Part shown: positions 8,653-18,770 of the stretch, one piece after another
Layout of the letters: the number at the start of each line of letters is the position of its first letter
Numbering within the stretch: the first letter of the stretch is position 1
Source of the DNA: Actinosynnema pretiosum
Lineage (GTDB): Bacteria; Actinomycetota; Actinomycetes; Mycobacteriales; Pseudonocardiaceae
DNA length: 64,000 nucleotides
NCBI RefSeq assembly: GCF_024171695.1
Contig: NZ_JAMTCF010000012.1
Coordinates: 1 to 64,000, forward strand
Direction of reading: 5' to 3'
Position numbers and translations under genes: made by a program
The notes under the pieces: model-generated
Databases searched by the model: none
Seen by the model: only the letters and a program-made list of their open reading frames with translations
Told to the model about the DNA's origin: nothing

Positions 8653-9312
8653 TCAGGCGGTGCGCTCGCCCGCGATCCCGCCTGCGTGCTCGCCCGCGCG
8701 GAGCCGGTCGGCGTTCGCGCGCAGCCAGGCGGGGAAGCCGGTCAGGTCGGGCAGGACCACGTCCGCGCCCGCCTCGGTCAGCTCCTCGGCGCCGCACGGA
8801 CCGGTGACCACGCACAGGGACAGCGCGTCGGCGGCCTTCGCCCCGCGCACGTCGCCGACGTGGTCGCCCACGTACACCGAGGCCCCGTGCAGCTTGAGCG
8901 CCTCGGCCTTGCCGGTCGACCACAGCTCGCCGAACAGGTGGTCCACCTCCCAGCCGAACGCGGCCAGGTGCAGCGCCGCGTTCGCCCGGTACTTGCCGGT
9001 GACGACGACCGTGGTGCCGCCCAGCTCGCGCACGGCGTCGAGCGACTCGGCCGCGCCGGGCAGCGCGACGGTCGCCGGGATGACGATCTCCGGGTAGAGC
9101 GCGCGGAAGCGGGCGACCAGGACGGGGATGTCCTCCTCGGGCACGCCGTAGCCCCGGAAGGAGACGTCAAGGGGCGGGCCGAGGTTGGCGGCGAAGTGCG
9201 CGCCGTCGATCGGGTAGCCGCTCTCGGCGCGGACCGCCTCCATCACGGCGGCCATGCCGGGCCTGGGGTCGATGAGGGTCATGTCCAGGTCGAAACCGAT
9301 GGTCAGCGGCAC
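8653..9312 (-). CDS. HAD-superfamily phosphatase
   Basis: 219 residues from GTG 9312. Motif I is FDLDMTLID (nucleophile and acid/base Asp, residues 5-13), motif II sits in VVVTGKYRANAA (Thr), and motif IV is VYVGDHVGDVRGAK. A cap domain lies between motifs I and II. This is the phosphoglycolate-phosphatase-like subfamily; the substrate cannot be read from the sequence. It stands alone on its strand. Confidence 0.85.
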   Translation of the reverse strand: MPLTIGFDLDMTLIDPRPGMAAVMEAVRAESGYPIDGAHFAANLGPPLDVSFRGYGVPEEDIPVLVARFRALYPEIVIPATVALPGAAESLDAVRELGGTTVVVTGKYRANAALHLAAFGWEVDHLFGELWSTGKAEALKLHGASVYVGDHVGDVRGAKAADALSLCVVTGPCGAEELTEAGADVVLPDLTGFPAWLRANADRLRAGEHAGGIAGERTA

Positions 9313-9462
9313 GGGGGCCACTCTACGGGCCGGACCGCCCCGGCTCGCCCGGCTTGGGAGCGGGGTCACGGCGACCGGGTCCGGGGGCTCCTGGACCGGT
9401 GATCGGGGACGGTGCTCGGGGGCGGTGCTCGGGGCCGGTGATCGGACTCGGCCGGTCGACCA

Positions 9463-9477
9463 ACCCGGTAACCGGGT
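9463..9477. promoter_or_regulatory. 15-bp palindrome before the TetR gene
   Basis: ACCCGGTAACCGGGT is a perfect dyad around a single centre base. It lies 50 bases before the chosen TetR start and just upstream of a TTTACA (9489-9494) that could serve as a -35 box, with a weak CAAAAC 17 bases further on. Autoregulation by the TetR protein is the obvious reading, but it is inference. Confidence 0.45.
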
Positions 9478-9526
9478 GATCACGTGTCTTTACAAGGGCA
9501 CCGCGCTCGTGCCAAAACTGTCCGTC

Positions 9527-10912
9527 GTGACCGAGTTCTCCGGGACCACGCGCCCCGAGGCCACACCAGCGACGGCCCTCCGGCCGCCCGCCGCGCCCGT
9601 CCGCGCGGCCACCCCCGCACCCCGCCCGGCGGGCGACCGCCCGGTCCCGGACCGGTGCGGCGTGCCGACCGTCCCCTTAGCCCGCACCGACGCGCGCCCG
9701 CTCGACCCCGCGCCCAGCACCGGGCCGGACCGGCCCGAAACCCGCTCCACCGCAGGTCCGCGCCCACCCGAGGGCTCCTCCGCAGCACACCCACGCCGGT
9801 CCGAAGGCGCCGCCGCACGCCCGCACGAGGGCTCCCCCACCGCAGACCCGCCCACACCCGCAGGTCCTGCCGCCGCACGCCCGCACCCGCACGCGGGGTC
9901 TGCCGACGCACGCCCGCCCCAGGGCTCCCCCGCCGGAGACCGGCCCGCGCCCACAAGCTCCGCGCCCTCGCCCGAGAGCCCGACCGCCGCGCGTCCACAC
10001 CCGGCCACGGGCCGTGCCGCCGCGCCCCCGCCCCAGGGCTCCCCCGCCGCAGATCGACCCGCGCCCGAAAGCCCCGAAAGCTCTGCGGCAGCGCACCCGC
10101 CCTCGCCCGAGGACCCGAACACCGCGCGTCCACACCCGCCTGCGGGTCCCGCCTGCGCGCGCACGCCTGCCGGTCCCGCCCCCACGCACCCGCAGCAGCC
10201 CGGTCTCTCCCCCACGACACCCCCGCCCCACCCGGCAGCACCTCCGGGCGCGACCGGCGCCCCCACCGCACCCCGCCCCACCCGCTGGGAACCCGCCACC
10301 GCCCCCATCCCGGCGACCCCGACCACCGGCCCCGGCCCGATCATCGACGCCGCCGTCGCGCTGGTCGCCGAGCACGGCGCGCGCGGGCTGCGGGTCGCCG
10401 ACGTCGCCTCGCGCGCCGGGGTGAGCAGGCAGACCGTCTACAACGAGCACGGCAACAAGCAGCGGCTGGTCGAGGCCGTCGCGCTGGTCAAGACCGCTGA
10501 GTTCGTGGACGCCGCCCGCGCCTGCCTGGCCCGCTCGCCGGGCGCGGTGGAGGGGGTCGCGGAGGCCGTGCGGCAGGTGCACGCGCTCACCCGGCTCGAC
10601 CCGCTGGCCCGCTCGGTCCTCACCGGCACCGACGCCGACGACATGCTGCCGATGCTCACCACGCGCGGCGGCTGGGTGCTCGACCTCGTGGCGCCCGCCA
10701 TCGGCGAGCACCTGGCCAGGCACCGGCCGGACCTGCCGCCCGCGCGGATCGCGTTCGCGGCGGACGTGCTGACCCGGCTGGCGCTCAGCCACCTGCTGAC
10801 CCCCGACCACGGCCCCGACCGCGCGGTCGACCGGGCGGCCGACTGCGCCGTCGAGGCCGTGACGGTGGTCGCGGCGGCCCTGCTGGGGCCTAGCCCGCAG
10901 CGGGCGGGGTGA
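9527..10912 (+). CDS. TetR-family regulator with long disordered N-terminal tail
   Basis: The C-terminal 195 residues (from about 10335) are a TetR/AcrR repressor: IIDAAVALVAEHGARGLRVA, then the helix-turn-helix VASRAGVSRQTVYNEHGNK, then a helical ligand domain. No start codon sits near that domain, so the frame must begin upstream. It continues as about 265 residues of Pro/Ala/Arg/His/Ser-rich repeats (units such as ARPH, GSPAADRPAP). Third-position GC in the tail falls to about 75-80 percent by eye, below the domain itself. GTG 9527 could be a leaderless start below a TTTACA box; GTG 9509 or 9476 are alternatives. The stop overlaps the convergent oxidoreductase by 23 bases. Target genes unknown. 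Confidence 0.7.
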   Translation: MTEFSGTTRPEATPATALRPPAAPVRAATPAPRPAGDRPVPDRCGVPTVPLARTDARPLDPAPSTGPDRPETRSTAGPRPPEGSSAAHPRRSEGAAARPHEGSPTADPPTPAGPAAARPHPHAGSADARPPQGSPAGDRPAPTSSAPSPESPTAARPHPATGRAAAPPPQGSPAADRPAPESPESSAAAHPPSPEDPNTARPHPPAGPACARTPAGPAPTHPQQPGLSPTTPPPHPAAPPGATGAPTAPRPTRWEPATAPIPATPTTGPGPIIDAAVALVAEHGARGLRVADVASRAGVSRQTVYNEHGNKQRLVEAVALVKTAEFVDAARACLARSPGAVEGVAEAVRQVHALTRLDPLARSVLTGTDADDMLPMLTTRGGWVLDLVAPAIGEHLARHRPDLPPARIAFAADVLTRLALSHLLTPDHGPDRAVDRAADCAVEAVTVVAAALLGPSPQRAG

Positions 10913-11888
10913 CGTCCCTGGCGGGCGCGGGGTAGTGGACGCCGAGCTGCGCGACGCCCTCGGCCAGCACGCGCGCGATGGACAGCGAGTCAGCCCAGGA
11001 CATGTCCGGGCTCTCGGTGTCACCGGCGCGCACCCGGTCGGCCACCTCGCGCAGCTGCGGCACGTACCCGGAGCCCTCCAGCTCGGCGGTGCGCTCCACG
11101 TCGTTGATCACGACGCGGGTCGGGCAGTGCGCGGGCTGGTGCAGGTCGATGCGGCCCTTCGTGCCGAACACCGTCGCGTACGAGCCGGGCGAGGTGGTCA
11201 ACGTGGAGGTGAGCAGCGCCTGCGCGCCGCTCTCGTAGCCGAGCAGCAGCGCGGCCTCTGCGTCCACCCCGGACGGGGCGAGGGAGCCGGTGACCTGGAT
11301 GGTCCTCGGGTCGCCGAGCAGCATCTGGGCGATCGAGACCGGGTACAGGCCGAGGTCCATCAGGGACCCGCCGCCGAGCTCCAGGTTCCACAGCCGGTGC
11401 TCGGGCTCGAACGGGAGGGCGAAGCCGAAGTCGGCGCGCACGCTGCGCACGTCGCCGATCTCGCCGTCCGCGACGGCCGCGCGGACCTGGCGGATGAGCG
11501 GGTTGAACCTGGTCCAGATGGCCTCCATGAGGAACAGGCCGCGCTCGCGGGCCAGCTCGACCAGCTCGCGGGTGTCCTCGACGGTGAGCGTCATGGGCTT
11601 CTCGCACAGCACGTGCTTGCCCGCTTCGAGGGCGAGGCGGGCGGCGGAGCGGTGCTGGGCGTGCGGCGTGGCGACGTAGACGACGTCCACGTCGGGGTCC
11701 GCGACCAGCTCCTCAACGCTCCCGTACGCGCGCGGGATGCCGTGCTTGGCGGCGAACTCCTCGGCCCGTTCGAGCTTGCGGGAGGAGACCGCGAGGGCTT
11801 CGGAGCCCTCCAGCGCGAGCAGGTCTGCGGTGACGACGTCGGCGATGCCACCCGTGGCGACGATTCCCCAGCGAACTGTTTTCAGCAC
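10890..11888 (-). CDS. Gfo/Idh/MocA-family oxidoreductase
   Basis: 332 residues from GTG 11888. The N-terminus is a Rossmann fold for NAD(P) (VRWGIVATGGIADVV, residues 5-19). The conserved CEKPMTLT (about residue 95) carries the Lys that helps catalysis. The C-terminal half fits the family fold (GGGSLMDLGLYPVS). Such enzymes oxidise or reduce sugars, inositols and related polyols; the substrate is not visible. It diverges from yccF with 32 bases between the starts. Confidence 0.88.
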   Translation of the reverse strand: MLKTVRWGIVATGGIADVVTADLLALEGSEALAVSSRKLERAEEFAAKHGIPRAYGSVEELVADPDVDVVYVATPHAQHRSAARLALEAGKHVLCEKPMTLTVEDTRELVELARERGLFLMEAIWTRFNPLIRQVRAAVADGEIGDVRSVRADFGFALPFEPEHRLWNLELGGGSLMDLGLYPVSIAQMLLGDPRTIQVTGSLAPSGVDAEAALLLGYESGAQALLTSTLTTSPGSYATVFGTKGRIDLHQPAHCPTRVVINDVERTAELEGSGYVPQLREVADRVRAGDTESPDMSWADSLSIARVLAEGVAQLGVHYPAPARDVTPPAAG

Positions 11889-11920
11889 GATGGGTGAGCT
11901 TAATCGGGCAGGATGGTGGT

Positions 11921-12295
11921 ATGCGCCTCGTGCTCAACCTCATCTGGCTGGTGATCAGCGGCTTCTGGCTCGCGGTCGGTTACGCGTTCGCGGGGGTGAT
12001 CTGCTGCATCTTCATCATCACGATCCCCTGGGGGCTCGCCTCGTTCCGCATCGCGAACTACGCGCTGTGGCCGTTCGGCCGGGACGTGGTCGACCGGCAC
12101 GACGCCGGGGCCGCCTCGCTCCTGGGCAACATCATCTGGATCGTCGTCGCCGGGTGGTGGCTGGCGCTCGGGCACATCGTGACCGGAGCCCTGCTGTGCG
12201 TCACGATCATCGGCATCCCGATGGGCATCGCGAACTTCAAGCTCATCCCGGTGTCGCTGATGCCGCTGGGCAAGGTCATCGTCGACCGCCCCTGA
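11921..12295 (+). CDS. YccF-domain membrane protein
   Basis: 124 residues from ATG 11921 with a GGATGG about 8 bases upstream. It holds two copies of the YccF (DUF307) module: each has a hydrophobic helix pair and an ITIPWGLASFRIANYALWPFG-like segment, here IITIPWGLASFRIANYALWP and TIIGIPMGIANFKLIPVSLM. Function of the family is unknown; it lies in the cytoplasmic membrane. In mycobacteria the equivalent Rv0870c sits beside moaA2 and cspB, as here. Confidence 0.88.
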   Translation: MRLVLNLIWLVISGFWLAVGYAFAGVICCIFIITIPWGLASFRIANYALWPFGRDVVDRHDAGAASLLGNIIWIVVAGWWLALGHIVTGALLCVTIIGIPMGIANFKLIPVSLMPLGKVIVDRP

Positions 12296-12313
12296 TCCCC
12301 GATCCCCCGCTGG

Positions 12314-12328
12314 GGCAGGTCGCCTGCC
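12314..12328. terminator. Small hairpin between convergent genes
   Basis: GGCAGG, a 3-base loop, then CCTGCC. It lies between the yccF stop at 12295 and the metallophosphatase stop at 12329. A short bidirectional terminator is plausible. Confidence 0.4.
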
Positions 12329-13114
12329 TCAGCGCAGCTCGACCACCAGGCACGGCCCGCCGCTGTACAGGCCCGCGTCGACCGCGAGGACCCGGTCGTC
12401 CGCGTACCGCAGCGGGCCGTCGACCTCCTCGGGCATGACGCCGAGCTGGTCGGCGAAGACGCTGTGCCCGTGCACGATCTCCGTGCCGCCCATGAGCTTG
12501 AGCAGCTCGCCCGCGACGACCCCGCCCTCGGGGCCCCGGAACGCGTAGCGGGTGGTCATCTTGCGCCAGCACTCCCACCACTGCGGCAGGTCGTCGCCGG
12601 TGAGGATCGCGCGCACCGCCTCGTTGACCTCCTCCACGGTGCCGCCCCACTCCAGGTAGGCGAGCGTGTCGGAGTGCATCAGCAGGTGGTCGTCCACCAG
12701 GTGCACGACCTCGCGGCTGGTCAGCCACTCGATGTGCTCGGGGGTGAGCCGCTCCTGGTCGCTGCGCAGGCCGCCGTTGAGGTTCCAGCTCTTGGCGAAG
12801 CTGCGCGGGGTGGGCGCGCCGGGCACGTCCTCGTCGCCGAAGCGGTGCATCCCGAGCAGCAGCACCTCGTGGTTGCCGACCAGCGAGTCGACCCGCCCGC
12901 CGCTCTCGCCCGCCTGCGCGGAGAGCCGCATGACGAGGTCGATGACGCCGATCCCGTCGGGACCGCGGTCGACGAAGTCGCCGAGGAACCACAGCTCCGC
13001 GTCACCGCCGCTCCAGTCCCCGGAGTCGTCCACGAGGCCTGCCGCGTTGAGCGCGCGGGTGAGTTCGGCGAGGTGGCCGTGCACGTCGCCGACCACGTAA
13101 AGCTGGCGTTCCAC
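12329..13114 (-). CDS. Metallophosphoesterase
   Basis: 261 residues from GTG 13114. The metal-binding motifs of the calcineurin-like family are complete: GDVHGH (residues 8-13), GDFVDRG, GNHE and the distal GHS in EIVHGHSVF. This order resembles serine/threonine protein phosphatases and diadenosine tetraphosphatases of the PrpA/ApaH type. The enzyme probably uses two metal ions. The physiological substrate cannot be told. It is a single-gene unit. Confidence 0.88.
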   Translation of the reverse strand: MERQLYVVGDVHGHLAELTRALNAAGLVDDSGDWSGGDAELWFLGDFVDRGPDGIGVIDLVMRLSAQAGESGGRVDSLVGNHEVLLLGMHRFGDEDVPGAPTPRSFAKSWNLNGGLRSDQERLTPEHIEWLTSREVVHLVDDHLLMHSDTLAYLEWGGTVEEVNEAVRAILTGDDLPQWWECWRKMTTRYAFRGPEGGVVAGELLKLMGGTEIVHGHSVFADQLGVMPEEVDGPLRYADDRVLAVDAGLYSGGPCLVVELR

Positions 13115-13330
13115 ACAGCGACGATATGCGACGGCGCGGGGTGGTGCGGGCAAGTCGATCAGATGACCTCCACGACCGCCCCGCCGGTCTCCCCCGCAGG
13201 GGTGATCAACTGCGCGGGCGCTGCTCCGCGCCGCGCGGCGCTACCCACGCTCCCGGCCAGGCGAAACCCGAGGGCGCGGTGGCGAAGGACACAGGGCGGC
13301 GGAGGTCACGGCGGGCCGGGCCGGACGCCG

Positions 13331-14080
13331 TCAGCCCAGGCGGGAGGCGGTGATCGCGGCGCGCACCAGCTCGCCGTCCCCCTCGACCACCAGCCGGTCC
13401 GGCGCCACCCGCCGCCACAGCGCCAGGTGCAGCAGCTCGGCCGTCCCGGACAGCGCGCCACCGGCCCCTCCACCCGCGCGGACCCGGTCGGCCTCGGCGG
13501 CGTCGAGCAACCGGAGCCCGTCGCCCGCCGACCCGATCAGCCAGGTCCGGCCGGTGTCGACGGCCCGCAGCTCCACCACGCCCGGTCGCGCGAGGTCGCC
13601 GCCCAGGAGGCGCTCGGCGAACTCGGCCACCCCGTCCTCGGCCAGCTCGGGGGACGCGGTCACCGGCTCGCCGACCGCCGCGCAGGCGTCGTGGCGGTGC
13701 ACCACCAGCTCGTGCGCCACCCTGCGCAGCACCTCGGTCGCCGGGGTCCGCCCGGTCGGCGACCACCAGGCCCACACCGGCGCGTCGTCCCCGACCCGCC
13801 CGGCCGCGTCGCGCAGGCGCGCGGACGCGAGCCACAGGCCGTCCGGCCCCTCGCCGTCGAACAGCTCGCCGACCTCGCGGCGCACCTCGTCGACTTCGGG
13901 CGCGGCGCCACCGGCGGGCAGCGCCGCCGCCCACCACAGCTGCACCTCGGCGACGTGGCGGACCAGGTCGCCCACCACCCAACCGGGACAGGCGGGCACG
14001 GGCGCGTCGAACCGCCCGCGCGCCGCCGCCTCGAGACCGTCGCCGTGCTCAGCCACCGCTGCCCGCAGATCGATGCCCAC
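13331..14080 (-). CDS. Maleylpyruvate-isomerase-family (mycothiol-dependent) protein
   Basis: 249 residues from GTG 14080. An N-terminal DinB-like four-helix domain contains CPGWVVGDLVRHVAEVQLWW and, later, VAHELVVHRHDACAA; the His residues fit the metal site of mycothiol-dependent maleylpyruvate isomerase-like proteins. The C-terminal domain (HLALWRRVAPDRLVVEG) is the SCP2-like part of this family. Mycothiol is the actinobacterial thiol, in line with the host. The reaction is not known. The 216 bases between this gene and the metallophosphatase hold nothing I can identify. Confidence 0.85.
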   Translation of the reverse strand: MGIDLRAAVAEHGDGLEAAARGRFDAPVPACPGWVVGDLVRHVAEVQLWWAAALPAGGAAPEVDEVRREVGELFDGEGPDGLWLASARLRDAAGRVGDDAPVWAWWSPTGRTPATEVLRRVAHELVVHRHDACAAVGEPVTASPELAEDGVAEFAERLLGGDLARPGVVELRAVDTGRTWLIGSAGDGLRLLDAAEADRVRAGGGAGGALSGTAELLHLALWRRVAPDRLVVEGDGELVRAAITASRLG

Positions 14081-14199
14081 ACCGGGACGGTAGCGGTGGC
14101 ACTTCACCCGACCAGGTGGTTCGGCAGCGCGCGCACCGGACGGCGCAGCGCCGCTGCCGCGCTCGGGTCGGCGGGTCGGCGGGTCGCGGCGGACCGCCC

Positions 14200-14280
14200 G
14201 GCCTCCAGCCCGGCTCAGCCTGGTCCGGCTCGGCCCAGCCCAGCCCAGTCCGGCCCAGCCCAGTCCGGCCCGGCTCAGCC
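14200..14280. repeat. Short GC-rich tandem repeats
   Basis: CAGCCCAGTCCGGCC occurs twice in tandem at 14241-14255 and 14256-14270, with degenerate units around it. They run into the 3' end of the HAD-IIA gene. Confidence 0.7.
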
Positions 14281-15072
14281 CAGCTCGCCGAACGGGTCCG
14301 CCGAGTGCCCCACCAGGTCCGCGATGGACTTCAGCACCCGCGTCGGCCGGTACGGGTACAGCTCGGCCGTCGACTCCGCCGAGATGCCGCTGAGCACCAG
14401 GATCGTCCGCAGCCCGGCCTCCAGCCCGGCGCGCACGTCGGTGTCCATCCGGTCGCCGATCATGAGCGTGTTCTCCGAGTGCGCGCCCAGCGCCCGCAGC
14501 GCCGACCTCATCATCAGCGAGTTCGGCTTGCCCACGTAGTACGGCTCGCGCCCGGTGGCCCGCTCGATCAGCGCCGCGACCGCGCCGGTCGCGGGCAGCG
14601 AGCCCTCGCGCGAGGGACCGGTGGCGTCCGGGTTGGTGGCGATGAACTTCGCGCCCTCCTCGACCAGCCGGATCGCCTTGGTGATGGCGGTGAAGCTGTA
14701 GGTGCGGGTCTCGCCGAGCACCACGTAGTCGGGGTCGCGGTCGGTCAGCACGTAGCCGACCTCGTGCAGCGCCGTGGTCAGCCCGGCCTCGCCGATGACG
14801 AACGCCGAGCCGCCGGGGCGCTGCGAGTCCAGGAACCGGGCGGTGGCCAGCGCGGACGTCCAGATCGCCGTCTCCGGCACCTCCAGCCCGGTCCGCGACA
14901 GCCGGGCGCGCAGGTCCCTGGGCGTGTAGATGGAGTTGTTCGTCAGCACGAGGAAGGGGATCCCGGCCGCGGTCAGCTCGGCGACGAACTCACCGGAACC
15001 GGGGATCGGGTGCTCCTCGTGCACCAGCACGCCGTCCATGTCCATGAGGTAGTTCCAGCCCATGGCGGCCAT
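14275..15072 (-). CDS. HAD-IIA family hydrolase (NagD-like)
   Basis: 265 residues from ATG 15072 (ATG 15063 is also possible). Motif I is [18 protein letters not shown], motif II lies in FLVLTNNS, motif III is the Lys in YVGKPN, and motif IV is [10 protein letters not shown]. The C2-type cap lies between II and III. These are features of NagD/p-nitrophenylphosphatase-like class IIA HADs, which dephosphorylate nucleotides or sugar phosphates. The MarR gene ends 10 bases upstream of its start, so the two may form one transcript. Confidence 0.88.
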   Translation of the reverse strand: MAAMGWNYLMDMDGVLVHEEHPIPGSGEFVAELTAAGIPFLVLTNNSIYTPRDLRARLSRTGLEVPETAIWTSALATARFLDSQRPGGSAFVIGEAGLTTALHEVGYVLTDRDPDYVVLGETRTYSFTAITKAIRLVEEGAKFIATNPDATGPSREGSLPATGAVAALIERATGREPYYVGKPNSLMMRSALRALGAHSENTLMIGDRMDTDVRAGLEAGLRTILVLSGISAESTAELYPYRPTRVLKSIADLVGHSADPFGELG

Positions 15073-15082
15073 GATCCCAGGA

Positions 15083-15544
15083 TCAGGCGTCGGCCACGCG
15101 ACCGCGGATCGTCTCCAGCAGGGCGAGCTGGTAGCGCTCGACCACCGCGCGCTCCTCGCGGGTGAACCCGCGCAGGGTGGCCTCCAGCACCTCGACGCCG
15201 TCCCGGAACAGCGCGGCGACCTCGCCCGCCCTCGGCCCGGACACCTCCACGAGCACCTTGCGCCGGTCGTGCGGGTCGCGGACGCGGCGCACGTAGCCCG
15301 CGCGCTCCAAGCGGTCGATGACGCCGGTCACCGCGCCGGTGGACAGGCCGGAGAGCTCCGCTATCCGACCGGCGGTGACCGGGGCGTCGGTGGCGAGCGC
15401 GAGGCCGAGGCACTTCTCGTCCGTCGTGGACAGGCCCATCCGCTCCGCCGCCCTGCCGTGCAGCAGCGCGGTGAGCGCGCCCGTCTCCCGCGCGTGCGCG
15501 CTGAACCGCTCCAGTTCCTCGGCGGGGACGTCGTGCTCGCTCAT
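15083..15544 (-). CDS. MarR-family transcriptional regulator
   Basis: 153 residues from ATG 15544. The winged helix is clear: [45 protein letters not shown], with the wing Asp and Arg (DPHDRR) of the family. A CAGAACGACCGCTCTG-type dyad lies 29 bases upstream in the gap shared with moaA, a likely operator. It may control itself and the following HAD gene; ligand unknown. Confidence 0.87.
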   Translation of the reverse strand: MSEHDVPAEELERFSAHARETGALTALLHGRAAERMGLSTTDEKCLGLALATDAPVTAGRIAELSGLSTGAVTGVIDRLERAGYVRRVRDPHDRRKVLVEVSGPRAGEVAALFRDGVEVLEATLRGFTREERAVVERYQLALLETIRGRVADA

Positions 15545-15572
15545 GCGGAGGAATTTAGCCCCCGTCCAGGCA

Positions 15573-15592
15573 GGCAGAACGACCGCTCTGCC
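15573..15592. promoter_or_regulatory. Inverted repeat in the marR-moaA gap
   Basis: GGCAGA, eight bases, TCTGCC. It lies between the divergent marR and moaA starts. A MarR dimer site is plausible, which could tie moaA expression to this regulator. Inference only. Confidence 0.4.
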
Positions 15593-15648
15593 GGTTATGC
15601 CCGTTACACCGGGCCGTCCCGGCGAGTGAGCCCATTACCCTGGTCGGG

Positions 15649-16704
15649 GTGACGGCAGTCGACTTGGGACTACCCGTCGTGCGCAGTGCCCCCCACGTCA
15701 CCGCACGTCCGGAGTCCCCCGCGCTCATCGACCGGTTCGGTCGGGTGGCGACCGACCTCAGGGTCTCGCTCACCGACAAGTGCAACCTGCGCTGCACCTA
15801 CTGCATGCCCGCCGAGGGCCTGGACTGGTTGCGCAAGCCCGAGCTCCTCTCCGACGAGGAGCTGGTCAGGGTCATCGGGATCGCGGTGACCCGGCTCGGC
15901 GTGACCGACGTCCGGTTCACCGGCGGCGAACCGCTGCTCCGCAAGGGGCTGGAGGGCGTGCTGGCGGCGACCTCGGCGCTGGAGCCGAAGCCCCGCGTGT
16001 CGATGACGACCAACGGCATCTCGCTCGCGGCGCGCGCGGCCGGGCTGAGGGCGGCGGGGCTGGACCGGGTGAACGTGTCGCTGGACACGCTGGACCGCGA
16101 GCGGTTCCGCGAGCTGACCCGGCGGGACCGGCTGCCCGACGTGCTGGAGGGGCTCGCGGCGGCGCGCGCGGCCGGGCTGGAGCCCGTGAAGATCAACTCG
16201 GTGCTGATGCGCGGGGTGAACGACGACGAGGCGGTGACCCTGCTGGAGTTCGCCGTCGAGCACGGCTACCAGCTGCGGTTCATCGAGCAGATGCCGCTCG
16301 ACCCGCAGCACGGCTGGGACCGGTCGGAGATGGTGACCGCGCGGGAGATCCTGGACGCGCTGGGGACCCGGTTCGACCTGGCCCCGGTGCCGGTGCGCGG
16401 CGCCGCGCCCGCCGAGCGGTGGGTGGTCGACGGCGGGCCGTCGGTGGTGGGCGTGATCGCGGCGGTGACCCGGCCGTTCTGCGGGGCCTGCGACCGGACC
16501 CGGCTGACCGCCGACGGGCAGGTGCGCAACTGCCTGTTCAGCGGCGCGGAGACCGACCTGCGGGCGCTGCTGCGCTCGGGGGCCTCGGACGAGGAGATCG
16601 CCGAGCGGTGGCGGGGCAACGCCTGGGCCAAGGCCGAGGGGCACGGGATCGACGGGGACGGGTTCGCGCAGCCGGACCGCCCCATGAGCGCTATCGGAGG
16701 ATGA
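15649..16704 (+). CDS. moaA: GTP 3',8-cyclase MoaA
   Basis: 351 residues from GTG 15649. A radical SAM cluster CNLRCTYC (Cys45, 49, 52) and TGGEPLLR are present. The second, C-terminal cluster is CGACDRTRLTADGQVRNC. The protein ends in Gly-Gly, as MoaA does. It turns GTP into 3',8-cyclo-7,8-dihydro-GTP, the first step of molybdopterin synthesis; MoaC (19655-20128) makes the next compound. The moaD gene starts 1 base after the stop, so the two are co-translated. Confidence 0.96.
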   Translation: MTAVDLGLPVVRSAPHVTARPESPALIDRFGRVATDLRVSLTDKCNLRCTYCMPAEGLDWLRKPELLSDEELVRVIGIAVTRLGVTDVRFTGGEPLLRKGLEGVLAATSALEPKPRVSMTTNGISLAARAAGLRAAGLDRVNVSLDTLDRERFRELTRRDRLPDVLEGLAAARAAGLEPVKINSVLMRGVNDDEAVTLLEFAVEHGYQLRFIEQMPLDPQHGWDRSEMVTAREILDALGTRFDLAPVPVRGAAPAERWVVDGGPSVVGVIAAVTRPFCGACDRTRLTADGQVRNCLFSGAETDLRALLRSGASDEEIAERWRGNAWAKAEGHGIDGDGFAQPDRPMSAIGG

Positions 16705-16705
16705 C

Positions 16706-16969
16706 GTGGTCGAGCTGACCGTCCGCTACTTCGCGGGGGCGCGCGCCGCCGCCGGGGTGCCCGCCGAGACCCTGGCGGTGCCGGGCGAGGTGTCCGGGAC
16801 GACCGTGGCGCACGTGCTCGACGTCGTGCGCGCGAAGCACGGCGCGAACCTGACCCGCGTGCTGGCGGCGTCGAGCTTCCTGCTGGACGGGGTCGCGGTC
16901 CGGGACCACGCCGCAGCGGTGTCCGCAGGGGCCGAGCTGGACGTGCTGCCCCCGTTCGCGGGCGGTTGA
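16706..16969 (+). CDS. moaD: MoaD/ThiS-family sulfur carrier
   Basis: 87 residues from GTG 16706, one base after moaA. It has a ubiquitin-like fold pattern (VRYFAGARAAAGVPAETL, LDVLPPFAGG) and ends in the Gly-Gly needed for adenylation and thiocarboxylation. It would be the small subunit of molybdopterin synthase, with MoaE at 18754-19179 as partner. No MoeB-like activating enzyme is in the window. Confidence 0.92.
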   Translation: MVELTVRYFAGARAAAGVPAETLAVPGEVSGTTVAHVLDVVRAKHGANLTRVLAASSFLLDGVAVRDHAAAVSAGAELDVLPPFAGG

Positions 16970-18006
<1,037 letters not shown>

Positions 18007-18124
18007 TCGCTCCCCGCTCGCGCGGAGCGCGGGCGGGGAACCGGCCGGTGGTGAAGCCGAGGCGAGCAGACCCGGCAGGCCGACCGGCACCGCAGGCCCG
18101 CTGACGGCGGCCTGACGAAGTCGT

Positions 18125-18167
18125 GGAACCCCCGACGCCCCTCCCCTCAGGAGGCGTCGGGGGTTCC
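18125..18167. terminator. Strong hairpin terminator after rpf
   Basis: GGAACCCCCGACGCC pairs perfectly with its complement ending at 18167, with CCTCC/GGAGG extending the stem. It lies 118 bases after the rpf stop. Confidence 0.8.
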
Positions 18168-18170
18168 TGC

Positions 18171-18770
18171 GTGTCGGGGGGGACTCGCAGCGCCGGGGGA
18201 CTCGCGCTGCCGGGGGACTCGCGCTGCCGGGGGACTCGGGTTGGCGGGGACTCGGGTTGGCGGGGTGTCACGTTGGCGGGGCCTCTCGCGCTGCCGGGGC
18301 TCCCGCGCCGCAGGGGTCGTCGCACTGCCAGGTCGTCGCACTGCCGGGCTTCTCGCACCACCGGGGGTGTGTCGCGCTGCTGGCGTTCTTGCGCCGCCGG
18401 GTGTCGTCGCACGGCCTGGGTTCCCGCGCTGCCGGGGTTCTCGCGCGTTCCGCTCAGCTCGTCCGGCGCGCGGCCGTTCCCAGGGGTGCGCCCACCGAGC
18501 GGGAGACCCCCGCCCAGGGCGCACCCGGTCCCCACCGCACACCCCGCACGTGAACCGCGTCGCGAGCGCGACCTCGGCGAGATCCCCCGAGGCCGCGCTC
18601 TTGGCGCGCCTGCGGGCCGCTCAGCCCCGCTCGGGGCCCATCGGGCTCAGCAGGTTCAGCCAGCCCACCGGGCTCAGCCGGCCACCGAGCCCAGCCAGCC
18701 CACCGGGCCCAGCCAGCCCACCGGGCCCAGCCGGCTCAGCCAGCCCTCCGGGCTCAGGGGCAGTTGACCC
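18171..18770. repeat. Gene-free stretch of degenerate repeats
   Basis: From 18171 to about 18470 units such as GGGGGACTCGCGCTGCC recur every 15-30 bases with drift (TCGCGCTGCCGGGG, TTGGCGGGG). From about 18640 to 18760 a different unit, CAGCCAGCCCACCGGGC and relatives, recurs. Open frames here are uniformly low-complexity in every phase, so I do not call a gene. Confidence 0.7.
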
